Origin: Bactrocera neohumeralis
Lineage: Eukaryota > Arthropoda > Insecta > Diptera > Tephritidae
NCBI RefSeq assembly: GCF_024586455.1
Contig: NC_065921.1
Coordinates: 46,708,574 to 46,772,573 of the forward strand
DNA: 64,000 bases
Reading direction: 5' to 3'
The notes under the pieces: model-generated
Told to the model about the DNA's origin: nothing
What the model saw: only the letters and a program-made list of their open reading frames with translations
The model's database searches: none
Shown: piece by piece, positions 33,201-45,609 of the stretch
Numbering within the stretch: position 1 is the first letter of the stretch
Layout: every line of letters begins with the position of its first letter
Program-made: the position numbers and the translations under genes

Positions 33201-33377
33201 TGGGTTGTCAAAAAAGTCTTGCGGTATTTTAATTGAATTTTTTTATTTTTATTGTGTTAGCGCGTGAAATGAGCTTTCCCAAAAGGTATAGCATGACCCA
33301 ATGCGACGAATAAAACTAGAACTACGCGCTTTCAGCGCCAACTAGCGAAAATACCGCAAGACTTTTTTGGCAACCTA
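33201..33377. mobile_element. mariner-derived MITE, ~175 bp
   Basis: Left GGGTTGTCAAAAAAGTCTTG and right, inverted, AGGTTGCCAAAAAAGTCTTG, both followed by CGGTATTTT. The inner right part matches, inverted, the left end of the mariner at 31428 (GGCGCTGAAAGCGCGTAGTT, GGGAAAGCTCATTTCACGCG), so both are deletion products of one family. No ORF. Confidence 0.8.
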
Positions 33378-33421
33378 TTACAATCAGATTTTACCGAAAA
33401 TAAAGCTTACTGACTTTTCAC

Positions 33422-33694
33422 ATGTTGAGAATTGGGATAGAAAATAATATCTCTACCAGCTTCCCACGTCAACGACCAATTCCGAAATCCTTCAATTTTC
33501 AAATATACACTGACCAAATGCGGGAAGCAGAGGACCGAAAGCACCAAGAGAAAAAGCCATCAATAGCGATTCCTAGAAAAGTAAGAAGGGATGTCAAACA
33601 TCTAATAAATTACATTCGAAAAGGGAGCGAGAAGACACTTAGGTTTCAGCATAGGCATAGGTATATCATAAAATTTGTATTAATTTATTTTTAA
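33422..33694 (+). CDS. hypothetical 90-codon ORF
   Basis: Basic, charged middle (YTDQMREAEDRKHQEKKPS, then RKVRRDVKHLINYIRKG), more protein-like than neighbouring frames. No family recognised. It could be an exon of a host gene or chance; I see no clear splice sites that would decide. Confidence 0.15.
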   Translation: MLRIGIENNISTSFPRQRPIPKSFNFQIYTDQMREAEDRKHQEKKPSIAIPRKVRRDVKHLINYIRKGSEKTLRFQHRHRYIIKFVLIYF

Positions 33695-34463
33695 TATCAA
33701 GTATCAAAATGAGTATGAGTTGTAATCAAACTTTGTTAATTATTCTTCTAAGAAATAGAATAAATATTATATTCGTATATTAGATAATATGAAGAAGTGA
33801 TTATTTGGTTTTAGGAAATTTCTTTGTTTGATATAGATATTTAGTCAGAACAAATTTTTTTAATCTGTGTGAAATTGGCAAAAAAACTTCCGCTTCCATG
33901 GAACTTTTTTTAACTTCTAAAAGTGTGATATAAATACGTCGTAAACATTTAGCGGACAGACGGATAAACAAACATGTGCATTTTAACTTGTCTTGTCATC
34001 TTGAATCTACAGATCTTGATGAAACAGAGAATATAAGTGCGCGATCACTAGTCGCGTTTGAGTTATTTCGCAGAGGCATGCCAGAAATCGGCAAAGATTA
34101 ATTAAATATATTTAAGCAGATAAACGCATTGAGCATAGGCCACAGAGGTCCACTTTGTCAGCACAAGCACACACACATTTCTATCCTTAATGTATTGAAG
34201 TTTGTATTGGTAAATGTGTAGGCTAATCTGCATTTGACGCTAATTGTTGACGCTTTTTAATTAAATTAAGTTTTAAACAAACTGAATGAATCTGAAAACT
34301 GAAAACGCTTAGACAAACTTTCGATTTTGAAAAGAGTTTACGCTCTGTAAACGAAATCAGTGCATTTTGATTAAAACTTTGAAAATAAAAGTGAAGATAT
34401 ATATGAAGCCAGTGATTCGAAGACACTGAAAATTTAGCTAACAAGATTTGTTATACAAAGCAA

Positions 34464-34990
34464 ATGTCTTCCCCAGAAGATGAATTTGACATCAGCGTAC
34501 TGTATAGTTCCGAATCTAGTTCCGCCGGTTGTAACTCTCCAACGGAAGTACGCCGGTAACGACATCAACGCCAACTACATTTTACTTTCTCAGGCGACCG
34601 CCACTGCTTTGTCTGCTGTAACCGCCGATGGTTCTACATCATCACCTGCAATATCACCTTAGCAGTTTAAGCGGTCACCCATTGGCATTACATCACATTT
34701 AGCACAATCTACGTGCTATCTGCGCATAAACATTTATTGCCACAGACAGCAGTTATACCTACAGCGGACCAAATGACTTTAGCTTCAGCGGCGGTGGATC
34801 GACTTAGTCCGCCAGCTATGGCTGCCACATTCAACCGAAAGTAGTGGCACTGATGATTTAAGTTGGTTGCAATTAGCAATTGCATGCATTTGCGGAGGCA
34901 TATTCACTTATTATATGTACCTGACATCAAGGACTTCTACTTGGCACGTTTCGAATTTTGTGGTCGATAGCATTTCCGTGGTTGAATTTA
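34464..34990 (+). pseudogene. candidate decayed or spliced host coding sequence
   Basis: A local rise in GC content in AT-rich surroundings. ATG at 34464 opens MSSPEDEFDISVLYSSESSS, Ser/acidic-rich, then stops after 32 codons (34560). Other frames continue with low-complexity protein-like text: an Ala/Thr/Ser-rich run (ATATALSAVTADGSTSS, to 34660), TDSSYTYSGPNDFSFSGGGS near 34750, and a hydrophobic segment LQLAIACICGGIFTYYMYL near 34870-34925. No homolog recognised. Either a frameshifted pseudogene, several exons, or sequence with indel errors. Confidence 0.3.
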
Positions 34991-35402
34991 ATTAAAAATA
35001 TCCAACGTTATTATGACTTATTGCTATTTACACCGAGTCAAAATTGAATTTTAGGAGATTTCAGCTATTCTTAGTTATTTGCTTTACTAAAAATGAGGAA
35101 GGAAAGGATATTGGTTTTAAAGCAGCCTTGGTTTAATTTTTTTCAAAATTCCGATAACTAAAATAATTTCTAGAGCCATTGAGTTTCTGTTCTTCTTTTG
35201 CGTACTTTGAAAGGATTACTTTTATCTGCCATCCCAGAATCTTACATTTGCCAACGACTGGTGGTCCTAATCTTCCAGTTTCAAAACAATTTCGAATACC
35301 AACCTCTTTGCCGTTAGTGTGAAAGCTATTCTCTGCTTGCTCATTTGAAGAGCTTAAAGAATTGCTACATTTGCAAAAATCCCCACTCTGCTGTGATCTC
35401 AT

Positions 35403-35800
35403 ATACTCGTTGTACCCAGTCGAAAATTTACTGATATTCGAAATGCAATTTCAGGATATACATAAATGGTTCAGGCAACCTTAGGCATAGATCAGCAAAG
35501 CAAGAATTGAAGAATTAATGAACACTAAAATGAAATGAGAACAAGGACATTTCTGTTTGTTCATCGTTGAAAATAAGTTATGTGGCAATTAAGTGGCAAT
35601 TGTTTGGACGAATGTGATAAACTATTATAAAGCATTATCTCGTTAAACTCATTTAGAGTTAATATTATCTTAATTATTAGTCTTTAAAAGTCTTTTCGTA
35701 TTTCTAAAGAAATTTCAACCTATTTTTTTTATATTTATACTTATAAATAAATAAACAATTATGTACCTTTTGGATCCACCAATTTTTGAAATTTTTCCGC
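35403..35800. other. noncoding AT-rich stretch
   Basis: Nothing recognised. Confidence 0.5.
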
Positions 35801-35804
35801 TCGA

Positions 35805-36090
35805 GACATTATTATATCAGTGTAAATCGAAATTTCGAAATTTCCAGAACGGAAGCGAGCGAACCATTGTTGTGCTAAACAACTGATTCAGCATAGTCTC
35901 TGGAAACTTCGCAAATTTCATTGTTGGCTTGTGTGGCATTCTTCCCTTTTTTATACAAAAATTTCAAAATATAGCGAATTTCTTTATTATTTTCACTAGT
36001 TTTTGAATAGCTGTTACATTTTTTCAACTTCCACGAATTTAGTTTTTTTTGGCCGAATGAATCTTAAGACCTCACCTTTCAAACACTATA
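35805..36090 (-). pseudogene. mariner transposase N-terminal fragment
   Basis: Minus strand from ~36030: ENNKEIRYILKFLYKKGKNA, TQANNEICEV, then after a one-base shift AQQWFARFRSGNFE near 35850. These are the first helix-turn-helix blocks of mariner transposases. A third mariner lineage compared with 26273 and 31428. Confidence 0.7.
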
Positions 36091-36180
36091 TGGTATGACA
36101 CAATGTGATTGGTAGCACTGCAGAGATACGACTGCAAGGACATCTATTGGCAAAATACAAAACGACTTTTTCGACTACTC

Positions 36181-37853
36181 AATGTTAGAGTAAAGTGGCG
36201 ATCGTTTGCCAGTAAATTAATTTTGTTTTTTATTGTATTGCTTGATAAGAAATCAGTTGTGTTAATGGGTTACATAAAATGAAGTAAATTTTCAAAATAT
36301 TCATTTCCATTCTAAAGCTTGTTTTAAATGCTGTCAATACAAACATAAAGAAAATTGAGATATTTTTTATATTTATACATTAACCTTATTTTATTGTATA
36401 ATATTAACTTGCATCGAACACTGATGTAAAATAAATAAGGTCCTAACACTCTTCCGTCATAAAAAGACATTTTTATAGAAAACAATTACGTTCTTGAAGT
36501 TGGTGTTTTATGTTTGTTATATGGTGGCTAGGTAAAGCTTTTGACAAAATTTATTCGTTCTAGGAAGAAAGAAACACTGCTATCAGTAAAAGACGGTGTA
36601 TGGAAGCTAAGGGAAGTATTGACACGCTTCATACTTGTACTAAAGTCAAGAAACATATATTTGAAGGTATATTCCTTGTTAGTATACTATGGATATTTCA
36701 AACATTCATTTGCCTCGTTGCTTTATAGTGTGTTAGGGCAGTCGTTTCACCCTTAGTCAACAAAAGCAGTAAAAATAAAAATAAACGACAAAAGCAACAA
36801 CAATTTCAGAAAGTGTCATAAAATTAATGAACACAAGCAACCAGAAATAAGTGGTTAAAAGCCAAGCGGCAGTCGGTAATTTGTAACTGCGAGCTGGAGA
36901 TTGTTGCAGCCTCCGAAGGATCCGCAAACATCCGTAGGCACAGAGCTGGTGTATGAACAATAGTATACAAGTATATGTCAGTGTTCTTTCCATTACAATT
37001 TCCGGTTGTTGGCTTGCGGTTCTGCCACAAATTACTTCAATAGTTACTGTCTTTGAGGGTGAGTGTGCATCGACATACATGAATTTATTTGTATTTAACA
37101 CATTTGGTCTCGTTGACATTTGCTTGGCCTCCGCAGTAATAGTATTTCAGTATGCTAAACTATTTGTAACACCCAAGAAGATATTTCGGAGAACATATAA
37201 ATGAATCTATAAATAATTTGCATGATTCTTGTGAGAAACACTTATTTGTTTGAGAACACACAACATTTGGTATAAACTACGCTGCTTAAAAAATGTGTAG
37301 GAAAAATTTGCGACTGATGTACTAAGAGGTCTATGGAATATTCGAAGTGTTCTGATTACGAATTTGTGTTAAAAAAATTTTCACCACGTACAGTTTTTTT
37401 TTGTTATTTTATTAAATGGTGGGAGTTTGGTCCCTTCACCCTTTGACTATAACTCAAAAGATGGGACTATTGCTGAATATTGTTAGCCGTCAACTCAACT
37501 ATAAAAATCAAGTTATTAAGCTTAATTTCTGAAGGGTATTCTAGTTTTCGTCCAACGCCTTTAACCTTTTTTCTTGTTGCTAACATATTTTAGAGGTTTT
37601 GTATTCTCTCTAGCTATAGGCTGGCTAAATAATAAAAGCATTGGCATAACAGTAATGACAAAGAATATCATAGTAGAATTTCTTTAGAGTGCTACATATG
37701 TACACTTGGTTCGTAAGTTTTTATTATATAAATCTAAGTTCACGTTAAACATGAGGTTTAAAGTCTTCTAGCAAAGTAGTAATTATCTGCATTATCTACT
37801 GAATAAAAAAGATATACCTGTAAGTTCTGATTAATAAAATAATGATAATATTG
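36181..37853. other. noncoding stretch with weak ORFs
   Basis: Two overlapping frames (36757-37119 minus, 36953-37204 plus) have hydrophobic content but no family match. AGGGTGAGT at 37056-37064 resembles a splice donor; not enough for a gene call. Confidence 0.4.
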
Positions 37854-38010
37854 TTATATGAAGTTCCAAGGTGATTTCACTTTTATTAGGCCCAAATGAA
37901 CTTTCAAAATGGTTTTCACTGATCCTTCAGATATTCCAACCATGCCAGTAAGATCTCTAAATGCTAGTCGCCGATTTTCAAGCACCAGTTCTTTTATTTG
38001 ATTGACGTCT
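37854..38010 (-). pseudogene. mariner-type transposase fragment
   Basis: Frame reads EDVNQIKELVLENRRLAFRD, LTGMVGISEGSVKTILKVHLG, LIKVKS: the second helix-turn-helix of a mariner/Tc1-type transposase (ENRR...GIS-GSV). Isolated fragment; no termini found. Confidence 0.65.
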
Positions 38011-38102
38011 TCATCATGGTTGTCCTGAATGTGGTTCGTCGTAAACGCCGAACGCCGAATCACCGAATGCACTTTATATACATAAGGAAGACAAGCGTAC
38101 AC

Positions 38103-41100
38103 TAAACACTTAATTTATTTTTGGTGTGACATTTGCCACAGAAAAATAAAAAAAATATTTCGACAAATAGGTTTTTTTGCGAAATTTTAATTAGAAAGTC
38201 TTATTGTATTTTGCCCACAGTACTATTTCGGATTATTTAAGTAAAATTTAAAATTTAATATATGAATTTAAGCCTAACAGCCTCATAATTAAAGTTTTGT
38301 TCCAGTAATGTGTTAGAATAAATTTATGAGTTTAAGAAATCATTCTAGAAATTCCTTACTGTTTAAAAAGCGACCATATATGGACCGAAATTTCTCCACA
38401 TTTTCAAGGTTTTTCTGAAAATGTGTATGTTAATCAGTCCTTTTTAGCCATCATCGCCATTTATTACAATCTTAGTCGTTTTAAGTGTATACCGTAATAC
38501 TATTCGTGATATATTGACAATTTTTTGATGTTTGGTATTTGAATTCATTTACCTTCATAAAATATGGCATAATAAAGACCAAGCATTATAATATAAGTCC
38601 ATCGCCTCAATGTTAAAAACAGTTATCCCCATTATTTGGTCAGAAGTATCACACTGTGCGAAATCGGATGATCATGACCATAAATTAAGCTATTCACTTC
38701 TATGAATGCACCACTTATGCTTTTGCACATAAGTTCTTATATCCTTATGCATATGTTAAGGTTTTCTATGATTTGTACATCATTGCATTTTTTATGTTCT
38801 CACTTTTAACTTTGTACTTTAAAAGCATGAACATAAATACAAATATGCGTATATCAGATCTACGCCCTCACAAGTATATACCCACTACTTTACATGACTT
38901 TTGAGAAAAATAGGCACAAGACGGGATAAAAACCGATTAGTAAAGCATTAGTTGAGTGAATAAAATTTAATGCAAACTTAAATTAAAATAAAATCAATTT
39001 GCTAACTTGGCGTTAATCTACTTTTGGGCTGAAACACCTCTCATAAAATAAGATATGCTAAGTCATGACAGACTGCCTTACATATGTATGTAAGCGAATT
39101 TATAGCTTCACATCGGCATCTGTTAGTATATAGTGTATTGTAGTAAAAAATAATTTTAAAAAAATTTAAAATGTATTAACTTTAAATATTTTCCGCACAC
39201 CTGTAACCTTTTTACGATAAAACCCTAGATAAGCACCCGCACACAAAGCAACAAAATACCTTATATCCATATGATAAGGGTGTCGCTTATTTCTCAAACA
39301 AAAGCCCCTGAAGTTCCAGTTTTTAATCTAAACCTAGGCCCACAATATCTGTATGTATATTATTAAAAATAATTTCAAAACTATTATCACATCACACACG
39401 TCAGTACTGCTGAGTTGGGTTCGTGTCGTAGAATGTTGCTCATACGCCGTGGGTGCACGCAAATCAAATACATATAATCAATTTACAGTAATTGATTAAT
39501 TTTCCATTTAATAAGTTCTACTGTGATAGAAAAATAGCTGAAAGCAAAAAACATTCTTCTCCGATATGAGTCTATTATCGAAAATATTTATAAATACCTA
39601 CTTATATACAGAAATATCTTCAGTAAGAATTCAGTAGAGCATATAATAAGCATTTTGGTGTCGTAAATAAAACCACTTGCGGTCACATGGAAACAATGAT
39701 CTTAAATCAAACAACAAAAAAAAATAACTGTAACAAAAGGAAAAGTAAGAGTTTTTCTTCATCTGCAAATGTTAAAATTTTATTTTATGTGCAGAATGGG
39801 GGACAAATGAACGAAATCGACACTGTTTGATATAAAGTGAAAAACCGCTCAAATTTACGAAGTCACTCTTGAGTATTTTCAATCATGGGCACTCAGAGCA
39901 AAGCTCTTATCACACGATAGCCAAAGTATTGTTAAGCAGATTTAATAGGCACACCAGAACAGGCAGTATTTTGCAATATTTCATAGACAAGCGTGCAAGC
40001 AATCTTGGCTGTTGTCTTAGGATGAATTAGGAGGTCGCCACTCAACGCACTTAAGGCTTTTAAAATGAAGCTAGTACGAGTTGCTTAAAAGAATTACGCA
40101 TATACAGTAAGTCATATAAATTTTATATAACTACAAAGATACTTACAAAGCTTTATTCACATGAATATACATAAGGCAAGCAAACGTTCAGTAAAGAGGC
40201 TTTAAAGAGTGGAATGAGAAAGTTTGCATGCCGTTGCTGAATTGAGAGGCAGTGTGGTAAAATTTTTTTAACCGTAACTTTAGCAGCCGAAAAATATTTA
40301 TGTTGCCACAATGAAGTTATGAGATTATATTATTTAAATATTTTATGTGCACATGCTTTTGTTACTTTCATAAAATATGGTGTAATTTTCCATGTTACTC
40401 ATACGCCATGACGAGCGCCTGTTGTTGGCGAATAGCACACTTGAGTGGTAATATTAGGTAACTAGATTAGATATTTGTAAATGACGGCAATTAATGTAAG
40501 GAGATGTTTTTAAAAGCTAACGGTATGTTTGTGAAAAGGAGAACAAAGTAGATTAGATGAGTGTATTTTGTAGTAATAAATTTGGGTTAAAAGGAAGGAA
40601 GAGAGAAATAATATTGCAGAACGAGGTGCTTAATAAGGTGCACAATCTTTTCTAACTACAACGTTTTCAAATACAAATTATTATATATATATTTCGGCAA
40701 TGAAGTGTCCAAACTTTTAATATAAAATAATATAACAAATGCAGATGTTTTAAATGGTGCATGCGTTCTGCGACAACATCCATTTTAAGCATAAACATCT
40801 GCGCAAAATAAATATTATGGCAGTTTTCTCGCATTATTTAAAATTGTTTATCTTCCGAACATACAAGTATATGCTAAACGCTTATATATACATTATGTAT
40901 ATATTGATCGCTTATAAACGAAATGAGTACTTCCTTGCTGTTTAAGCAAGCCAGATTTTTGGTGAATCTACATAAGAAGGAAATTTTAAAAATTTCGTTC
41001 TAGATGTATTAAATATTTACAATATAATTTTACAATTTTATTTTAATGATTCAATTACCAAGAATTGTACTTTGTTTTTTTACTTATTACTTTCCCAAAT

Positions 41101-42130
41101 GGCTTTACTTGTTAGTTCACAAATTTAATAATTCAATTTAAAAATTTGTTTTTTACATATCCGTAATTAAAAGAAAATATATAGGGAAAACGAAAAATTT
41201 GATCAAATTTAATGCGCAGCAACTTAATTTCATTCGAAACTTAAATCGAATGCCAGCTTGGTTGCACCCAGCATCCGCTAACAGAACAGAGAAACTAAAG
41301 CAAACGTTAAAGTGCTGATATCCCAATAAAATTAGTCTTGTATTACCCAGAAGCAAAGTTTATGAGCAAAATAACAATCAATACAAATACAAATTATAAG
41401 GGCCGAGGCCACAACACGTTCCAGCTCATGAGGATACACAGCAGCACAATATAACCAGCTGTTCAACTGTTTTATGTCTGCTGAGTGCACACTTATATAT
41501 GTTTAAATGCATCAACAGGTGACCACAAAAACGCATATATGTAGCTCTACAGATGTCCTTACTTGCATTCATGCTAAGTAATATAATCGTTTAAGAGAGC
41601 ACTAAAGTCAAAGATTGGGACGAGTTTAAATGCCATATTAATAAGTGTTGGTTAGCGTTTAGTATCCAGTAAACTAAGGAAAGTTCGTCTAGCATAAAGG
41701 GGTTCAATTCGCGCTAAATCCAATCTTAATTATTTCCGCCTGCATCTCCATTAAGTCAATTAGCAAAAAGTTTATATATAGAGAACAAAATGCTAATTGA
41801 CCGTAACTTTTCCTAGTTCAGAATTACCAATAAAGGAAGTAGTTTTCGTATCTTTTTAGTTTTGTCTATAGAAAAAAGTCAGTGAATATTTTTTTTTTTC
41901 AATAAAGGAAATTTTTGTTGTATGTCTTTAATTTTTATTCCTAGTAAGTAAATTTTGAATGAATCGGGAGGAATCTCATATATTAGTCTTTTATCACTGA
42001 CTATTGTGAGTACTCAAACCATTGTTTGTTGTTCGGAAATGTCAGTTTTGTACCTGATAGGGTGTTATTTAATTAAAATTCAGGAGGAACATGTGGTTTG
42101 CTTTACTATTTTGGGATTACGGATCAAAAA
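38103..42130. other. noncoding AT-rich stretch
   Basis: 4 kb without supported genes. Could be intron or intergenic host DNA. Confidence 0.5.
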
Positions 42131-42135
42131 AAGTC

Positions 42136-42440
42136 TTAATTTTCGAAAGTGCCTTCATTGTTTTTCAAAATTATATTCATTAAACCAATTGTCGTAGCAC
42201 TTTTACGACTCTGATTGAGACAACTCCAAAGCGAGCGTTCTGAAGGCATCAAGCCGACATGTCTAATTTTTCCACAAAAATAGGCAAACATTTGCTTGAA
42301 AGTGCTTCGCTCATAAACAACTTTTGTTGAATGAAACACCCATACAGTCGACTGCTCTTTACTTTCTGGCTCATATGCGTAAATCCACCATTAATCACGT
42401 GTATCATATCACAGCATCAATAGTTTCCATAATAGCAATC
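42136..42440 (-). pseudogene. mariner transposase central fragment
   Basis: Minus strand reads WIYAYEPESKEQSTVWVF, then STKVVYERSTFKQMFAYFCGK, then RHVGLMPSE. This corresponds to the block just after the first catalytic Asp of mariner transposases (GDE-W-Y-YEPE...). The Asp itself is in degraded sequence at ~42405. Confidence 0.7.
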
Positions 42441-44239
42441 GATTGATTCAACATACTATCGATAAACACTGGCCCTTGATGGAATTTCATCGTCAAAAAT
42501 TGAATTAAGTTCACTAATGCACTCTTGATGAGTTAATTCACGTCAAAAGTTGTAAAAAATAATCGTTCTTAAAATATTGGTATCTTAGTTCTATTTTTTG
42601 TCCGAAAAGCACATTTCAAGTTACTGTAAATGACACAAATAGCGCTCGTATGTCAAAATGTTCCGAAAATGTATAACATCAAAAATGTGAAACTTTACGA
42701 TAAAGTAAAGCCAGATTGCAAACTACGGCTGCGAAATCCCGAAATATTTGTGAATTATTGTAATTTTGACAAATTAAGCACTCTGTGCATACAATAAAGC
42801 TTAGTATAGAAACAAATGAATTTCCAAATGTTTATAATATTATCCATATTTTTTTTTTCTGTGTAAGTTATTCAACTTAATTGAAATACCAAAGCTGATA
42901 AAGTTGTAACTAAATTGACATGTTAGGTAAAGCGAATATCACACTGAGTATATTAATGTTATAAACATACCTAGCACACATAACATAAAGTACTTTGGCA
43001 CATCTGCTTTGAAGTGAGTATACGCACCAAAAGATTGAGAAGTTTGCGATGAATACCAAAGCGTCACCTGAATTAACCCGTGCGACATATCCTTAAGTGG
43101 TTTTGGTATACAAAATTATGAAAATGTCTGTCCTTATCAAAGTATCGAATTTCTATACATAAATCTCTCTGGAATGTTTTTTATCTTCTAAGTTTGCTGA
43201 TATGAAGATTTTCTTCATGGCAATAATATATGTGAGTTAACAGTCCGTTTTCAATGGTCGTGTGCACGCTCACACAAATACAAAAAAAATATATATATTT
43301 GGACACTAATTTAAATGTCAACAGAGCGGACAATCAACAAGCACACTTTTTGACAAATCAAAAAGCCAAATATATACTAACGCAAGCCTGTCTGTTATAT
43401 ATACTTCTATATGCGTTATGCTGTCATACTTAGATATTCTTTTAGGCGTCGAAACACTTGAACCAGAAAATCAACTCCATAATTCGTCAGTGATGATTTA
43501 AGTGCTCGCATAGGGTATAAAGGTGCTTTATATGGAAAAGTCACATATACAAAAACCATACAGAAAGATGTACAATTGATTTGTGTGTTCGTACATCTTG
43601 GCATGTTGTGCGTTTAATAAATAAGCGATGTGAAGTATTTTCTGCTTTTAAAGATGCTGTGTCGGGCTTTAGGGATCTCCGTCACAAATTTAATCAACGC
43701 GCTTTTTATGGCGCCTTAAATGTACACTTTCACCCATAACAAAAACTTTACGTGTACACAGACATCCATCATGTAAGAAGTATATTGTGTTGCTAAGGTG
43801 TTAATATGGTTTACCTTTTCACGGCATTAATTCTAAGAGTCTACAGCCAGACAACATATATAAAGTGTTCCAGGGTAGGTACGTATGTATTGCTCTGCTA
43901 TTATTTATTTATTCGGCAATTAGAATTTCGGTTCTAGTGAAATAATTGTAAGCGTTGGCTGAGTATTTTAAAATACTTGTTAAATTTCCGACAGCAAGCT
44001 TTATATCGAAAAACAATAAGGTTTCCAAGAGGAAATAAAACCATACCATTTAGTGGTATGACCATTTACAGATAAGCCTTTGACTTAATTTTTTAAATTG
44101 ACTGCCTCGGATGGCTCGAACAAATTTCAGTTGATATTAAATTTTCACTTTTTACAGCAATTTAGTCGTATACCTGCAATAATACTTCGAATATTTTTTT
44201 TCAAAAGCGGCCAACGTCTCGGACTTACCTGTGTTGAAA
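42441..44239. other. noncoding AT-rich stretch
   Basis: No supported feature. Confidence 0.5.
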
Positions 44240-44400
44240 AGCGACTTAACTCCGTAAAAATAGTCCAGTGTTATTAAATATCAACCACTGTGCTATGTGA
44301 CAATTTTTCTTCTATGTACCCATTCAACCAAAAACGAGCTTCGTCGCTGAAGCAACGTTATAAACGTTTTTCAAAGAAAATCGGTTTATTATGAAGCAGC
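44240..44400 (-). pseudogene. mariner transposase fragment around the first catalytic Asp
   Basis: Minus strand near 44360-44316 reads FSDEARFWLNGYI, the FSDEAHFWLNGYV-type block of the mariner family whose ends occur at 26273 and 45100. It ends in stops. It is the catalytic region that those two copies lack. Confidence 0.65.
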
Positions 44401-45099
44401 AAAACAAACTGAGTATAATTTATTTAACAACTGTCGAAAAGGCCAACTCCGAAAAAAGGATTGCCTCACTGAAGACCAAAGCTTTAAAAATAAAGCCCGG
44501 GTGGTAACTGGTGTTTTTCTTCTTTCTATGCTTTATTGTGTAAAGTGTGTTTTACAAAGAATAAACAGCTGTGACAAAACAGTGTATTTTAATCCAAATA
44601 ATAACATATTAGCACCTTTCAATCCTTCACGAGGCATTGCAATAGTATATGCATACATGCTCATAGACTCAAGCGGAACTGAAGGGAAAATAAAAAGAGA
44701 ATTTGCTTGCTTTCGAATACTGGTGGATATGTTTATATATAAGCAGAGATGAAATTGAGCAAATACTTACCTTCTTCTGTTGTCTTTCAGAAACTAATAG
44801 AAATCTACCCATTAAAAAAACACCGTCCCTTTATCGGCAGTTGCAGACCCATGACAACACGAAAACATCATTAATTTAGAATTTGTTGCTCGTCAACTAT
44901 CGCGAGTTCTGGTACGGCTCGCCTATCTTGTCTTATATACATATCTGTATTGTTTGATAATATTCGAAATCAATGGCGACGCAAGTAATCAAAATATTAT
45001 CCCACATGACTACCTCCCTCTACTGTATAATTTGTTTCCTTTTGCTCTCCATTTAACTCAGCTGTTCATGTCTGTGAAACACAATTATTTCGGTAACTA

Positions 45100-45607
45100 T
45101 CGGGTGATTTTTTAAGAGCTTGATAACTTTTTTTAAAAAAAAACGAATAAAATTTGCAAAATCTCATCGGTTCTTTATTTGAAACGTTAGATTGGTTCAT
45201 GACATTTACTTTTTGAAGATAATTTCATTTAAATGTTGAGAGAACAATTCATCTCAAGAAATGGACCCGTAAGTTGGCCACCAAGATCATGCCTTTAGAC
45301 TATTTTTTGTGGGGCTACGTCAAGTCTAAAGTCTACAGAAATAAGCCAGCAACTATTCCAGCTTTGGAAGACAACATTTCCGAAGAAATTCGGGCTATTC
45401 CGGCCGAAATGCTCGAAAAAGTTGCCCAAAATTGGACTTTCCGAATGGACCACCTAAGACGCAGCCGCGGTCAACATTTAAATGAAATTATCTTCAAAAA
45501 GTAAATGTCATGAACCAATCTAACGTTTCAAATAAAGAACCGATGAGATTTTGCAAATTTTCCGTTTTTTTTTAAAAAAGTTATCAGGCTCTTAAAAAAT
45601 CACCCGA
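45100..45607 (+). mobile_element. foldback-type mariner derivative, 508 bp
   Basis: TCGGGTGATTTTTTAAGAGC at the left and its inverse at the right, TA outside both ends (45098-45099, 45608-45609). The inverted repeats are not the normal short TIRs: about 140 bp at the left (to ATTTAAATGTTGAG) is the reverse complement of the right, 3' end of the family, including the coding tail. The true 5' end is absent. The centre holds the transposase C-terminus. Confidence 0.88.
45274..45504 (+). pseudogene. mariner transposase C-terminal part
   Basis: Reads PLDYFLWGYVKSKVYRNKPA, IPALEDN, IPAEMLEKVAQNWTFRM, HLRRSRGQHLNEIIFKK. DYFLWGY is the last catalytic block. Nearly identical to 26905-27104, so the two copies are recent relatives. 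Confidence 0.85.
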
Positions 45608-45609
45608 TA

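Noticed and set aside
36757..37204. Overlapping hydrophobic frames on both strands, with a donor-like AGGGTGAGT
   Set aside because: Considered a receptor exon, but no conserved motif and no partner exons; antisense frame equally long.
43416..43604. 62-codon minus frame
   Set aside because: No recognisable motif; length expected by chance.
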